Notes under the pieces: model-generated
Databases searched by the model: none
The model's input: only the letters and a program-made list of their open reading frames with translations
Told to the model about the DNA's origin: nothing
Translations under genes and position numbers: made by a program
Shown: one piece after another, positions 45,433 through 58,525 of the stretch
Layout of the letters: the number at the start of each line of letters is the position of its first letter
How positions within the stretch are numbered: the stretch's first letter is position 1
Origin: Nymphaea colorata
Lineage: Eukaryota > Streptophyta > Magnoliopsida > Nymphaeales > Nymphaeaceae
Assembly (NCBI RefSeq): GCF_008831285.2
Contig: NC_045140.1
Coordinates: forward strand, 7,372,505-7,436,504
Length of the DNA: 64,000 nt
Direction of reading: 5' to 3'

Positions 45433-46071
45433 CTGCACTTCCAAGAACAATGAGAAGAATCGGTTTGAGAATTAGAAGAATTAACAATCGCTAGAGACAA
45501 TTCCAGAACACAGAACAATATCATTAGTTCTACTTGTTTTCATTCATTTGTGTATATTAGTGCATATGTGTATGCATACGGGTGTTGTGCTCCAGTTTAT
45601 CTAAGTGCCTCCATCTGCATTTTGGCAGCTTAAGAAGAAACTAGCCAAAAGATAGCACATAAATAGGAGGTTATTGAAGATTGAAGAAAGAAAAATAATA
45701 TCAAAAAATCTCAGTTAACAATTTCACAGACTTACACTGTACAGTGGAAACACAAGCACAATTAAGAACCAAAAATAGCCCAATAACAGCAGGTGAATAT
45801 GGGTTTATTTTGTGTTCCTGACAAGCTCAAAAATACGATAAAGAAATATAAACACAAATTTTATGACCAGTATCACTCAATACTGTCGGCTCAAACTGGA
45901 GGTCTGAAGGAACATATCCATTAGTTTCCTTGAATTTATTAGACCTTCTGGTAGAAAGAAGCTCAAAGTTTAAGCAGTTCAAGTCGCCAGATATCAATGT
46001 GGTAGCACATTCGAACACAAGATAATTTGTAATGCCTTAATTTTTCAGAAAAAAGCAAGCCAAAGGAGTAA

Positions 46072-46334
46072 GGGTGTGCATCGGGCCAGCCAGGACCCAG
46101 CCCGGCCCGTTTAAAAATAAAAAACAAACTTTTAATCATAAAATAATTTTTTTAAATATAATATATATTTATTAATAATAAATATATATTATTAAAACAA
46201 AAAAATTAAAAATATATATATTTTTTAAACTTAACCGGGCCGACCTATCGGGCCTTGCCCGGGCCGGGAAAATCCTGGCCCAGGCCTGGGCCCAACCGGG
46301 CCGGCCCGACGACGACCCGGCCCGATGCCCACAC
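46072..46334. repeat. GC-rich inverted-terminal repeat element, MITE-like
   Basis: Left end GGGTGTGCATCGGGCC and right end GGCCCGATGCCCACAC form imperfect terminal inverted repeats around an AT-rich centre with further GGGCCGG/CCGGCCC words. A clear target-site duplication is not visible. P copy 1 holds only the right half at 10838-10940. Class uncertain. Confidence 0.6.
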
Positions 46335-46612
46335 TGAAAAAAGAGTTGGCTGACTAACACGATCCATGTGTACTTAACTCAACCATGTAGCAGCAGATTG
46401 CTGCTAGACTCAAGTGGGATCACTATCTTTGGCCCTATTTCTCATTTTTATTGACTTCTTCATTCTCATTTTTGCCATTATGTTTTACGATCTTCCACAG
46501 TTTCTCAATTTTATTCATCAGAAGTTTGTCTTATACTTTAAGGTCAAGAACATATGGCATCTTGCAAAAGAAGACATTGAAATATTTAGAGAGAGAGAGA
46601 AAGACTAATTAC

Positions 46613-46731
46613 CTCCTCTCAACATGAAAAAAAGAAGAAACAAATAGAATAAGGCCTTTGATGAAATCTTCAGGACACTCATCGTCTAAATGCTTGCCAA
46701 CAACAGATGGAGCATTTGCAAGATTGATCAC
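46613..46731 (-). pseudogene. Clathrin heavy chain exon fragment, copy 2
   Basis: Duplicate of 11193-11311 with the same splice borders and the same loss of family residues after IKGLIL. Encodes [18 protein letters not shown]. It came with the P duplication and is not an independent event. Confidence 0.8.
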
Positions 46732-47300
46732 CTATCAAGAATATATATAGTTAATAAATAAAACAGCACAACTGAAACTTAAATGCAACAACACATGCCA
46801 ACTAGAAAGAATGCATGCATAATACTCTAGGGAGACCAAAAGCATGGCCAATAGACAAGCCATTGCTAAGTAGCTACATGTTGGTCCATTCATTGGAACA
46901 TTCAAGCTTGACAACGACCTTGTCTATAGAGCTCCAATTTGGCCCCCAGTGCCTACAAAGAGTTGGATGAACTTCACGTACATCCAATAACTCAGTAAAA
47001 GTTTTTTGCTTTTACATACTATGCTTACACATTCTGCGTACTGAAATGACAACGAAATGTCGAGCATTACCCAACTGAGATACGAATATAAGTGAATTAC
47101 AACATATACAACATTTCAGTATGGTTTCTACTTTCCAAACCTGTAGATCATGCATAGCACACCAAAATCCAATCCAAGTATTTTGTTGTAAACTGGAAGC
47201 AGATATAGTTCTATGTTTGACCACTTTTCGTGCAAGTAGTATCTTTGATTTTCTGTGTAATGTTGCAAGCATACTGCATAAACACTAGTCAACTGTTAAC

Positions 47301-47694
47301 AACATTTCATCTCTTTCTCCTGCAAAAGGAAATACTAGTGCATGGTTCATTTGATTTTGGAGTTTGTGATGATTCTATCATTAGAATCCACAAATAAGAG
47401 ATCATGCCCTATCTAGAAATAAAGACAATTACATGCACAGAGCTACTTAACAAATAAGAAGTAAAAGCCTTGTTCTCCAAACTTGCAGAAACTACCGAGA
47501 TCACTGTCAAAACAAGAAAGAGATTAACTCCCTTGGGAGCCCAAAGTTAGAAACTTAAGAACTTGATAAGTCTATAGTAAAGCTGACACTAAAACATGTC
47601 GATCAAAGCTGAAAGCAAAAATAACTGCATCTCAGGTGCACATTACCTCTATATAAACTGTAAACAATAACAATAATAAGGTGGTAAAGCACTG
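47301..47694. repeat. Q-derived segment inserted in P'
   Basis: Matches parts of 43310-43960, with an internal deletion that removes most of the FDRHALEM exon (14 bp left at 47595-47608). Its right junction (AGCACTGAGTGATGCTACC) is the same as at 54296, so P' and P'' share this rearrangement and P copy 1 does not. Confidence 0.85.
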
Positions 47695-50021
47695 AGTGAT
47701 GCTACCTCAAATAGAAACAAGTCAAAAGGTTCTTCAAGAGTGATGCTACTAGTTTAATTACAGAAGTTGAAAAATAAACAATTCCTAAAGTGTGGTTGCT
47801 TGAAAGGGCAACCCTGTGTCAATTTAGACCTTTGACTTGTGCTCCAACTCCTCCACTGAATGCATCCGCCCTTACATTTATCCAGAAGTGCCTGCGGCTG
47901 CAATGGCGAACTTGAAAAAAAATGACAACAAAGAAAAACAAGGGCATAAACCTAGAGCTTAGACCCACTCATGAGCAAGAACTCTAAGCTCAACTAATAA
48001 ACACTTTAAAACGATATACATGAAACAGAAAATAACCAAAATCCTTACTTGAAATCTATGTTCTCTAAATTAACTGGACCTAAATATAAGCAAATTTGAA
48101 AGACCGTGAAATAAGCCTACACGCCTCTGACTTAAGCTGTCATATCACACCCAAAATCTATTCAGGTAAAAGATAGACCAATTGAAACTTGTTTGGTTTC
48201 TACAAGAAATCTAATTTCTGCACATCTTTGTAAATTTCTCTAGCAAAAATTCTGTGTTTTCGACATCAACTTTGCAACCACTGGGTCAAATCAGATTCCC
48301 TACAATAAAATAAACTAAACCCAAGGGATAAGTCTTGGCAAGCAAAACAAATCATTCATCAAATGTTAAAGTCACCCAAACATCCACAGTTTTGGAATAG
48401 AATTCTGCAGCAATCTCTGCAATTGTAGGAGATTTCCGACGTAGAGGGTGTGGTTTCAAGCTCTCAGGCAATGTACATGCATAACACTTGGCTTCCTACC
48501 AATTATGACAAGCTAACAAACAAAAAACACAAACAAACAATGACAGCATTTGCCTGTCTTCGTGCAAACTTTTGCAACCAGCAATAGTCAGTTTCTGTTT
48601 CAGCCAAAAATTTATGTAAACTCACTCAAATCAAATTGGATGCCACAACTTTGTTGGGAACTCAAATAAAAACTTGATTTTGAAGCACAAGATCAAACTC
48701 TCGTGCAACATGAATCGGCTTTTCCAAAACCACTGTACATCCACAAGAACACTGATGAGTTGGGCTTTAAACTTCGACATCAGCTCCATGAATTAGAAGA
48801 CACTGACAATGTAAATAATAATAATAATAAAAAAAAAAAAGTTAAAAGCTAACGACTCTTTCAAACCCTTTCCTAAGCAAACCTTAAAAGAGAAATCAAC
48901 AAAAATACCGTCTAGCTTTCACAATAAAACAAATTGTGATGGGAACATGGAAAGGGGAAGATGGAAAATTCATTACACTCAGCATGAGTGGAATTTGTTT
49001 GACGGGTTTCATCCATTCTATGAATGGACTAGCGGTTTGGTAATAAAAAGGACAACATTTTTCAAAAACAGAGAGGGGCTGGGAGTTCCTCATAGCCCAT
49101 GAAGTCAGGAAACATTACAAGAGATGTCAAGTGTTTACTTTTAAATAGTTTATAAATCATCAATTTAAATCATAAGTAGAAAGTGCTCGTGTCGTGCAAA
49201 TGATATGCCTTTCATTTACCCTCAATACCGTACAAGCATCGGGATTCATTTCGCATCAATGTTGTTGAATCTCTAGAAGGGAAGCCTTTAAATTTCCAAA
49301 AAATGAACATAAAGTAATCATCCTCAACGTCTTAGGAAATCAAAAAGAAGAGCAAATATTGACCCAAGGATCGCACATCCATGAAAGATTGTCGCATTTC
49401 AATTCCTTCGAGTTCAGCCTTCATGCCATTTATCTCTTGACAGGTACCTTTTTTGTTTTTCTTGGTTTTGCTTCTTTTTCTTCCTTTTTTTCTGCATTTG
49501 CCTTTTTGCCTTTTCAATTTTTCTTGCTTTTGATTTTCTTTCTCAGGCCGACCTTCACCTTTGAGGGAATACCTCACCACCCCAAAGGCTACTACGAAGC
49601 TCCACCGCATTGGTGGTTAGGTGTAGTTTTGTCACATATCAACCCGTTTCACCTTGCGGGTTTTCAACATGCCAAAAGTTCATAAGTCATTATCTTCGCG
49701 GTATAGACATAAATCACCTATATGCCTACCCGGTACTCTTGATTATTAACCCAGAGGAACAACTACACAAGCCCCGAGCCCATCTCTCAACTCTTATTTT
49801 GCTACCTGCCAATATTTTATAAGGCATTATGGCTTTTCTCTTAAGATATTTTCCTGCTAAACCCTTACAGACACTTGATCACTAGAGCCAATACCATCTC
49901 CTAGTCTTGACTTTCTCAGCTTCATAGGATTTTTCCAGATTTCCTCTTCTAATGATTGACAACAAAAAAAACTTGAAAGTTTCCTTTTACTTGGGCAGGT
50001 AGTAAGAACAAAACGAAGGCA

Positions 50022-50214
50022 GGTCTCTAGTTCGATTCCCGTGGGCGCTATGTTCTTGTGTCTTAAGGCGGTAGGGCGCGGCATCTAAGCTGAAGGGTGC
50101 ACCGTTGCTATCGCTGACACCGACGCAGCTCAAGACCCCGGAGGCAGGGGGAATGGGGGGGCCTTCGGGCCTTTTTCGGGCGGTGGGATTAATACCCCTT
50201 GCTCACCCGAAAAA
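50022..50214 (+). mobile_element. SINE-like insertion with long TSD
   Basis: A 193-bp insert flanked by AAGAACAAAACGAAGGCA (50004-50021 and 50215-50232) and ending in an A run. It contains AGTTCGATTCCC, a good B box of a tRNA-type pol III promoter, but no A box, so it is probably 5'-truncated. The orthologous positions in P (near 14553-14570) and P'' (near 56613) are empty, with one copy of the target sequence. The body is GC-rich (CTTCGGGCCTTTTTCGGGC). Confidence 0.8.
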
Positions 50215-51531
50215 AAGAACAAAACGAAGGCATATCATCGCATGATAAGACACTTTTAAAATGTTTCTAGGCACAATAAAAAATTTTCTCTTTCAAAAAA
50301 ATACTTGACATCAAATGGCATATCACCTGGAAGTAGGAACTCTCTTCTACCAAAAGAGAAGTTTTTATGAAACCAGACTGATTTGTTGGGTAGAAGAAGA
50401 GCTTCATATGCTCTCCTATGGGAAGATCAAATTATCCAATTCAAAAATCGAACTATCGAATTCAAAAATCAAATACAAATCATCTATTCTACTCTATCCC
50501 CGCCTATCTAATCACTCCTGCCTTGCACCTTATTCTAAATAAATCAAGAATTCAAGCAAAAAAAAAAAAAATTAAAACAGTTTATAGGAACATAAACACG
50601 TCCTAAAAACGAAGAAGTGAACCTATATTTACTAAGTTGAACCCTTACCAACTATAAGATATAAAATTTCACTCAAAAAAAAAAATGAAAACAACAAAGC
50701 AAACCTTCCCACCAATGTCGTGTGAGGTTAATGACTAAAGACCCAAAATTCTAAAACAAATGAAGAACACTAAATAATGTTGCAAATCCAACCTAATTGG
50801 TCCAACTGGTGGCCATTTTACATATGCCAAAGAAGTTTTAGATACAAAAAAAAAAACAAAAATTTTTGAAGGTCGTTTTTATATTTAAAAACGATTTTTA
50901 ATTTGGTGTAAATTCTATCAGAAACACAAGACAACAGCTTCAATTCATAGTCTACTTCAAAAACGATTGTACAAATAAAAGTTCAATGTTCTCCAAAACC
51001 TTAGGCCATCTCCCCTTCGCACAAGGGGCGCCCGGCTTGGTAATTTGGAGCACAAAGCACCTCCAGGGCTAATTGCAGACGAATGAACAGAAAAGAACCA
51101 AACCTGAGATTTTTTTTTTTTTAAAAAAGAAGAATTAGTGATAGTCCAAGATTAGTTCGCCTTTCTAAAGGGCTCCCCAGGTCCACTGATTCATTGATCT
51201 TCCTGTATGCTAACAAAGAGGCATTCCCATGTTCAAGTCATTTCAGTCTTTGACGTGAAGGGATTGCAAAGTGGCATATTGGGGAGAAGCAACGGGTGAA
51301 AGAACTTCAGAACTGCTACACCATACAAACAACCCAACCATTCCTATGCAAAAATGAAACAGGATTGACTGTGTTCACTAGATATTAAGTTCAAATCCCA
51401 AACTTTCATAGAAGTGTACCAACAATTGTACTTGGAGCATGCAATTCAACTAAAAAAAAAAACAGATTACGTGCCCCGAGGCATGTAAATAAAATAAAAG
51501 AAACTGCAATGGTGAGTAATTATGACTATGG

Positions 51532-52619
51532 CACGATATTTGAACTTACAAAAAGTAAACCAGGAATATCATGAAATTGGACTGCATAGCTACTACGAAG
51601 ATTCTAGTCACAAGACAAAACCCACATAACCCATCCATATACTGACAAGTTCATCATCGCCAGTCAAGCTATGATAAACATCGAAGAGAAAATCACACAT
51701 TCTTGTTTCCAGGCATACTGGTTCCAGCATAACCAGGACCTCGGCCTTGAGGTGGATAAGGTCCAGTAGCATATCCACCAGCTTGGCCACCACGATTTGG
51801 ATTGTATCCACCACTTGGGTTTCCGCCTTGAGGATACCTGTTCTGTCCTCCTGGAGGTCCCCGAGGCTTATTGTAGTGGTGACTTGGCCCACCAACAACT
51901 TGAGGTGGGGCATTGGTTAGGGTCAGGCCTGATTTGCATATGCGGTTGCCCTGGCTGCTGAATTGGCGGCAAACGTTGATGCTGTTGAGGATGCTGTAAT
52001 TTTTGCCTCTTGGCTGTTTCTTCGTGCTGCCTTTGCTGTTGTCTTTTCTTCTTGCTCTGGAACTCATGAGATGACTCGTATTTGGGCAAACTAAGAGGAA
52101 GGCCAGAACCGGCTAACAAAAGGCCGTCAATTGTGACACTTGGCATGAACAAAAGATTTTGTACCTTTTCGGGCCACATGGCAACGGATCACACTAGAAA
52201 CACTCAGCATCAAGTGCATCTTTTGCAGATATCCTCTGAAAAGAAGAAAATGAAACCATCAGTGGACAAACAAACACAAACAGCAGAGGATGCAAGAAGG
52301 AAAAAGGGTTGACATATCAACAGCAGACTTCAAGAAGAAAAGATAAAAACTGGAGAAATGCAAGAACATCAAGGAAGAATACAATCTCAACCAGATAAAT
52401 ATCATAGCTAGGAAGGAGTGGTACCAACATATCTAACTCTAGTCTCTAGTTTTGACTTCAAAGCAGCTGAAGAACCTCTTGCAAATAGAAATAACAAGAC
52501 ATAATGCAGATCGAAACAGAAAATGCACCCAGTATTTCAATATGTAGAATAATAGAATTCTACCTGACAAAATTCGAAGAGAAATTTTAGAAATATAGCA
52601 GACCACTGAGCGTGTGCCC

Positions 52620-52651
<32 letters not shown>

Positions 52652-53232
52652 CCTTCCTGCCCTTCCTTTTTCAATTTTAACCAAAAAAATGTTTAAAAGA
52701 AAAAACGGATATCCAGATATGTCCCTTAACCGCAGTGCTGCATCTGTGGTATGGGGAGTACAAGGACCATATCCCCATTCACATGTGACTTAACAGGGAA
52801 CTGATTAGTTGGCTAGTCGGATTAACTGTTCACTAGCTGGACATCAGAGCAACAATCGTTCTAAACCTTAGCTCCTTAAGTCCAGCCTGTTCTAGAAACA
52901 AGAATTGACAACACTGAATGCTGAACAATTGCTGGCAACATTCTTCCAAAAACATTCCACCAGACAAGGACAAGTTCAAAAATAGACCATAATTTTCACA
53001 AGAAACACTGATTCCCTTTGTCATTTTTAAGTCACAGAGAAGTTTGAATGTACACTTCCATATTTGGGAAGAAAACAAAACTGTAAATACATTGAAATGC
53101 CACGCAGTTATTTCATTTTGGTAGATGAACAGGATGCTAGTTGGGTAATTCATAATTTTCCAGAAAGCTATCAAAAGCATTAGCAGCAATACTTTTAGAA
53201 TCAAGTGAAGCAGTCATCAAATGCTTTAGTGC
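51532..53232. repeat. Unit U6, single copy outside the array
   Basis: Same unit as U1-U5, but present once and flanked by P' on the left and Q' on the right, which looks like the ancestral arrangement. It has a shortened CT region near 52610-52650 and lacks a short piece near 53104. Confidence 0.95.
51693..52235 (-). pseudogene. CDKC pseudogene, last two exons (copy U6)
   Basis: Exons 52165-52235 and 51693-52090, with the same TAG and frameshift as the array copies. Both disabling changes therefore predate not only the array but also the larger P-U-Q duplication. Confidence 0.92.
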
Positions 53233-54295
53233 CACAACCTCACCTCTTAACACCCCTGTTCACAAATGCAGACTGAAATAGTAACTCGACAATGATGATG
53301 GGCAGAGAACTACGTAACTCCCGAAGATTTTTCTTATATTACTCTCATCACCACAAGTGGCTTGCAAAAAAGACATGGTACCGAACAAAAGAAGCTTGGA
53401 GGCCAACAATAGGAATATTTATATGGCTGGACAATACAATGGCCAAGTATCATGTACGATTTTTTGCAGACAATAAATTAGAACAATAAATATTAACTCA
53501 AAAAACCTCAACTTGGAAAAATCTTCTAAAGGTTATCATTCATGTTTCTTTAGTAACTTAATATAGGAAGTTTTCCTTTTCAGCACCACAGAGAGACAGA
53601 AAGAGAGAGAGAGAGCGGGAAGGCGGGAGAGGCTGTTGCAAGACTAAAAAAAAAAAAAAAAAAAACGTAAAACCTTCATCTCTTTTTGCTGCAAAAGGAA
53701 ATACTAGTACATGGTTCATTTGATTTTGGAGTTTGTGATGATTCTATCATTAGAATCCACAAATAAGAGATCATGCCCTATCTAGAAATAAAGACATTTA
53801 CATGCACAGAGCTACTTAACAAATAAGAAGTAAAACTTGGGGAAACTACCGAGATCACTGTCAAAACAAGAAAGAGATTAACTCCTTAAGAACTTGATAA
53901 GTCTATAGTAAAGCTGACACTAAAACTGCTAAGGACACCCAAGGCCAAACTTGCAATGTTATTTGCAGAGTGTCGTTCGTCAGATCTGGAGCAGGACTCA
54001 CCACTAAATAATTATAAGAATTCAAGGAGTAGGTTTGCTACTCCCACTTGCCAGAACTCACATCCATACACTAAATCATTTGTCACAAAAGTTCAAACCT
54101 CCAAAACTCAGAGAATATAGCAAGATGATACCTGAGATGGGTCAAGAGTTGGCATCCGCTCCAACAACTCCAAAGCATGTCGATCAAAGCTGAAAGCAAA
54201 AATAACTGCATCTCAGGTGCACATTACCTCTATATAAACGCACATTACCTCTATATAAACTGGAAACAATAACAATAATAAGGTGGTAAAGCACT
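53233..54295. repeat. Block Q', partial copy
   Basis: Counterpart of 42887 to about 43965, with small indels and a short local duplication (GCACATTACCTCTATATAAAC twice near 54219-54260). Ends at the junction with P''. Confidence 0.88.
54132..54189 (-). pseudogene. CDKC pseudogene exon copy (FDRHALE...)
   Basis: Duplicate of 43823-43880 with intact splice borders; Met-Leu becomes Leu-Leu in the middle (CAACAACTCC). The adjoining upstream exon is missing because Q' stops at 54295. Confidence 0.85.
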
Positions 54296-57200
54296 GAGTG
54301 ATGCTACCTCAAATAGAAACAAGTCAAAAGGTTCTTCAAGAGTGATGCTACTAGTTTAATTACAGAAATAAACAATTCCTAAAGTGTGGTTGCTTGAAAG
54401 GGCAACCCTGTGTCAATTTAGATCTTTGACTTGTGCTCCAACTCTCCACTGAATGCATCCGCCCTTACATTTATCCAGAAGTGCCTGCGGCTGCAATGAT
54501 GAACTTGAAAAAAAATGAGAACAAAGAAAAACAAGGGCATAAACCTAGAGCTTAGACCCACTCACGAGCAAGAACTCTAAGCTCAACTAATAAACACTTT
54601 AAAACGATATACATGAAACAGAAAATAACCAAAATCCTTACTTGAAATCTATGTTCTCTAAATAAACTGGACCTAAATATAAGCAAATTTGAAAGACCGT
54701 GAAAGAAGCCTACACGACTCTGACTTAAGCTGTCATATCACACCCAAAATCCTAACTCAATTCAGGTAAAAGATAGAACAATTGAAACTTGTTTGGTTTC
54801 TGCAAGCAATCAAATTTCTGCACATATATGTAAATTTCTCTAGCAAAAATTCTCTGTTTTTGACATCAACTTTGCAACCACTGGGTCAGATCAGATTCCC
54901 TACAATAAAATAAACTAAACCCAAGGGATAAGTCTTGGCAAGCAAAACAAATCATTCATCAAATGTTAAAGTCACCCAAACATCCACAGTTTCGGAATAG
55001 AATTCTGCAGCAATCTCTGCAATTGTAGGAGATTTCCGACGTAGAGGGTGTGGTTTCAAGCTCTCAGGCAATGTACATGCATAACACTTGGCTTCCTACC
55101 AATTATGACAAGCTAACAAACAAAAAACACAAACAAACAATGACAGCATTTGCCTGTCTCCGTGCGAACTTTTGCAACCAGCAATAGTCAGTTTTTGTTT
55201 CAGCCAAAAATTTATGTAAACTCACTCAAATCAAATTGGATGCCACAACTTTGTTGGGAACTCAAATAAAAACTTGATTTTGAAGCACAAGATCAAACTC
55301 TCGTGCAACATGAATCGGCTTTTCCAAAACCACTGTACATCCACAAGAACACTGATGAGTTGGGCTTTAAACTTCGACATCAGCTGCATGAATCAAAAGA
55401 CACTGACAATGTAAATAATAATAATAATAATAATGATAAAAAAGTTAAAAGCTAACGACTCTTTCAAACCCTTTCCTAAGCAAACCTTAAAAGAGAAATC
55501 AACAAAAATACCGTCTAGCTTTCACAATAAAACAATTGTGATGGGAACATGGAAAGGGGAAGATGGAAAATTCATTACACTCAGCATGAGTGGAATATGT
55601 TTGACGGGTTTCATCTATTCTATGAATGGACTAGCGGTTTGGTAATAAAAAGGACAACATTTTTCAAAAACAGAGAGGGGCTGGGAGTTCCTCATATGCC
55701 CATGAAGTCAGGAAACATTACAAGAGATGTCAAGTGTTTACTTTTAAATAGTTTATAAATCATCAATTTAAATCATAAGTAGAAAGTGCTCGTGTCGTGC
55801 AAATGATATGCCTTTCATTTACCCTCAATACCGTACAAGCATCGGGATTCATTTCGCATCAATGTTGTTGAATCTCTAGAAGGGAAGCCTTTAAATTTCC
55901 AAAAAATGAACATAAAGTAATCATCCTCAACGTCTTAGGAAATCAAAAAGAAGAGCAAATATTGACCCAAGGATCGCACATCCATGAAAGATTGTCGCAT
56001 TTCAATTCCTTCGAGTTCAGCCTTCATGCCATTTATCTCTTGACAGGTACCTTTTTTGCTTTTCTTGGTTTTGCTTCTTTTTCTTCCTTTTTTTCTGCAT
56101 TTGCCTTTTTGCCTTTTCATTTTTTCTTGCTTTTGATTTTCTTTCTCAGGCCGACCTTCACCTTTGAGGGAATACCTCACCACCCCAAAGGCTACTACGA
56201 AGCTCCACCGCATTGGTGGTTAGGTGTAGTTTTGTCACATATCAACCCGTTTCACCTTGCGGGTTTTCAACATGCCAAAAGTTCATAAGTCATTATCTTC
56301 GCGGTATAGACATAAATCACCTATATGCCTACCCGGTACTCTTGATTATTAACCCAGAGGAACAACTACACAAACCCCGAGCCCATCTCTCAACTCTTAT
56401 TTTGCTACCTGCCAATATTTTATAAGGCATTATGGCTTTTCTCTTAAGATATTTTCCTGCTAAACCCTTACAGACACTTGATCACTAGAGCCAATACCAT
56501 CTCCTAGTCTTGACTTTCTCAGCTTCATAGGATTTTTCCAGATTTCCTCTTCTAATGATTGACAACAAAAAAAACTTGAAAGTTTCCTTTTACTTGGGCA
56601 GGTAGTAAGAACAAAACAAAGGCATATCATTGCATGATAAGACACTTTTAAAATGTTTCTAGGCACAATAAAAAATTTTCTCTTTCAAAAAAATACTTGA
56701 CATCAAATGGCATATCACCTGGAAGTAGGAACTCTCTTCTACCAAAAGAGAAGTTTTTATGAAACCAGACTGATTTGTTGGGTAGAAGAAGAACTTCATA
56801 TGCTCTCCTATGGGCAGATCAAATTATCCAATTCAAAAATCGAACTATCGAATTCAAAAATCAAATACAAATCATCTATTCTACTCTATCCCCGCCTATC
56901 TAATCACTCCTGCCTTGCACCTTATGCTAAATAAATCAAGAATTCAAGCAAAAAAAAAATAAAACAGTCTATAGGAACATAAACACGTCCTAAAAACGAA
57001 GAAGTGAACCTATATTTTCTAAGTTGAACCCTTACCAACTATAAGATATAAAATTTCACTCAAAAAAAAAAATGAAAACAAAACAAACCTTTCCACCAAT
57101 GTCCTGTGAGGTTAATGACTAAAGATCCAAAATTCTAAAAAAAAAGAAGAACACTAAATCATGTTGCAAATCCAACCTAATTGGTCCAACTGAAAACTGG

Positions 57201-57918
57201 TGGCCATTTTACATATGCCAAAGAAGTTTTAGATACAAAAAAAAAAAATTTGAAGGTCGTTTTTATATTCAAAAAGGATTTTAAATTTGGTGAAAATTCT
57301 ATCAGAAACACAGGACAACAGCTACAATTCCTAGTCTACTTCAAAAACGATCGTACAAATAAAAGTTCAATGTTCTCCAAAACCTTAGGCCATCTCCCCT
57401 TCGCACAAGGGGCGCCCGGCTTGGTAATTTGGAGCAGAAAGCACATCCAGGGCTAATTGCAAACGAATGAACAGAAAAGCACCAAACCTGAGATTTTTTT
57501 TTTAAAAAAAAAAAAAAGAATTAGTGATAGTCCAAGATTAATTCGCCCTTCTAAAGGGCTCCCCAGGTCCACTGATTCACTGATCTTCCTGTATGCTAAC
57601 AAAGAGGCATTCCCATGTTCAAGTCATTTCAGCATTTGACGTGAAGGGATTGCAAAGTGGCATATTGGGGAGAAGCAGCTGGTGAAAGAACTTCAGAACC
57701 GCTACACCATACAAACAACCCAACCATTCCTATGCAAAAATGAAACAGGATTGATTGTGTTCACTAGATATTAAGTTCAAATCCTAAACTTTCATAGAAG
57801 TGTACCAACAATTGTACTTGGAGCATGCAATTCAACTCAAAAAAAAAAAACAGATGACGTGCCCCGAGGCATGTAAACACAATAAAAGAAACTGTAATGG
57901 TGAGTAATTATGACTATG
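54296..57918. repeat. Block P'', copy 3
   Basis: Counterpart of 12226-15862 and 47695-51531. Lacks the SINE. No gene recognised. Confidence 0.9.
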
Positions 57919-58097
57919 GCATGATATTTGAACTTACAAAAAGTAAACCAGGAATATCATGAAATTGGGCTGCATAGCTACAACGAAGATTCTAGTCACA
58001 AGACAAAACCCACATAACCCATCAATATACTGACAAGTTCATCATCGCCAGTCAAGCTATGATAAACATCGAAGAGAAAATCACACATTCTTGTTTC
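57919..58097. repeat. Unit U7, truncated
   Basis: The first about 180 bp of U, ending inside the CDKC terminal exon 17 bp past its stop (ACATTCTTGTTTCC), then an abrupt switch to CDKC intron 1. This is the right end of the duplicated region. Confidence 0.9.
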
Positions 58098-58525
58098 CTA
58101 ACCCTGGTTATCCCATGGTCATACTCTCAGTTACAATTCATACGGTGTGAAATCAAGAAGCAGATCACCAACGCATAGCACCAAACAGAAATCTCTTTGC
58201 ACATTAACAGAAAATTCTTCGTGTAAATATCTACTAAAACCCTAATAGCCAGTCCAAAAGGGAAAACTAGAAACATAAACAGTTGATCAACCCAGAGAAA
58301 GAAAGCCGTGAAAAGCCTCTTGAAGACCTCGAAGGAGACGCAAGTAACCCCAACCCAACTTTAGGCAATCGGCCAAGACATTTCGCGAAAACCAAACCCA
58401 CACAGTTGAACACCAAAAAAGAGACCACCCAGTGTCACCGATTGCTCAAACCGCTGCAAAACATAGGAAAGGAAAGCAACAAATCATCATTGAAAAAAAG
58501 GAGAGAAAGTGGCGCTCCGAATTAC
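58098..58525 (-). other. Remnant of CDKC intron 1
   Basis: Follows exon 1 on the minus strand, starting with donor GTAATT at 58525. No repeat and no exon seen. Its far end is the breakpoint with U7. Confidence 0.65.

Larger units (their letters stand above)
42887..45992. repeat. Block Q, copy 1 (CDKC pseudogene middle part)
   Basis: Holds three CDKC exons. Its first kilobase recurs at 53233-54295 (Q') and a shortened version at 47301-47694. Also contains a (TG)n tract at about 44313-44350, a poly-C run of about 17 at 44605-44621, and a GATACGG-rich stretch at 44703-44760 whose near-complement appears near 45070, possibly the ends of a small unnamed element. Confidence 0.85.
45993..51531. repeat. 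Block P', copy 2
   Basis: Duplicate of 10545-15862 in the same orientation. Left breakpoint is at ATATCAATGTGG. It differs by a full-length GC-rich repeat (46072-46334), replacement of the 11870-12225 counterpart by a Q-derived piece (47301-47694), and a SINE-like insertion (50022-50214). Confidence 0.9.
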
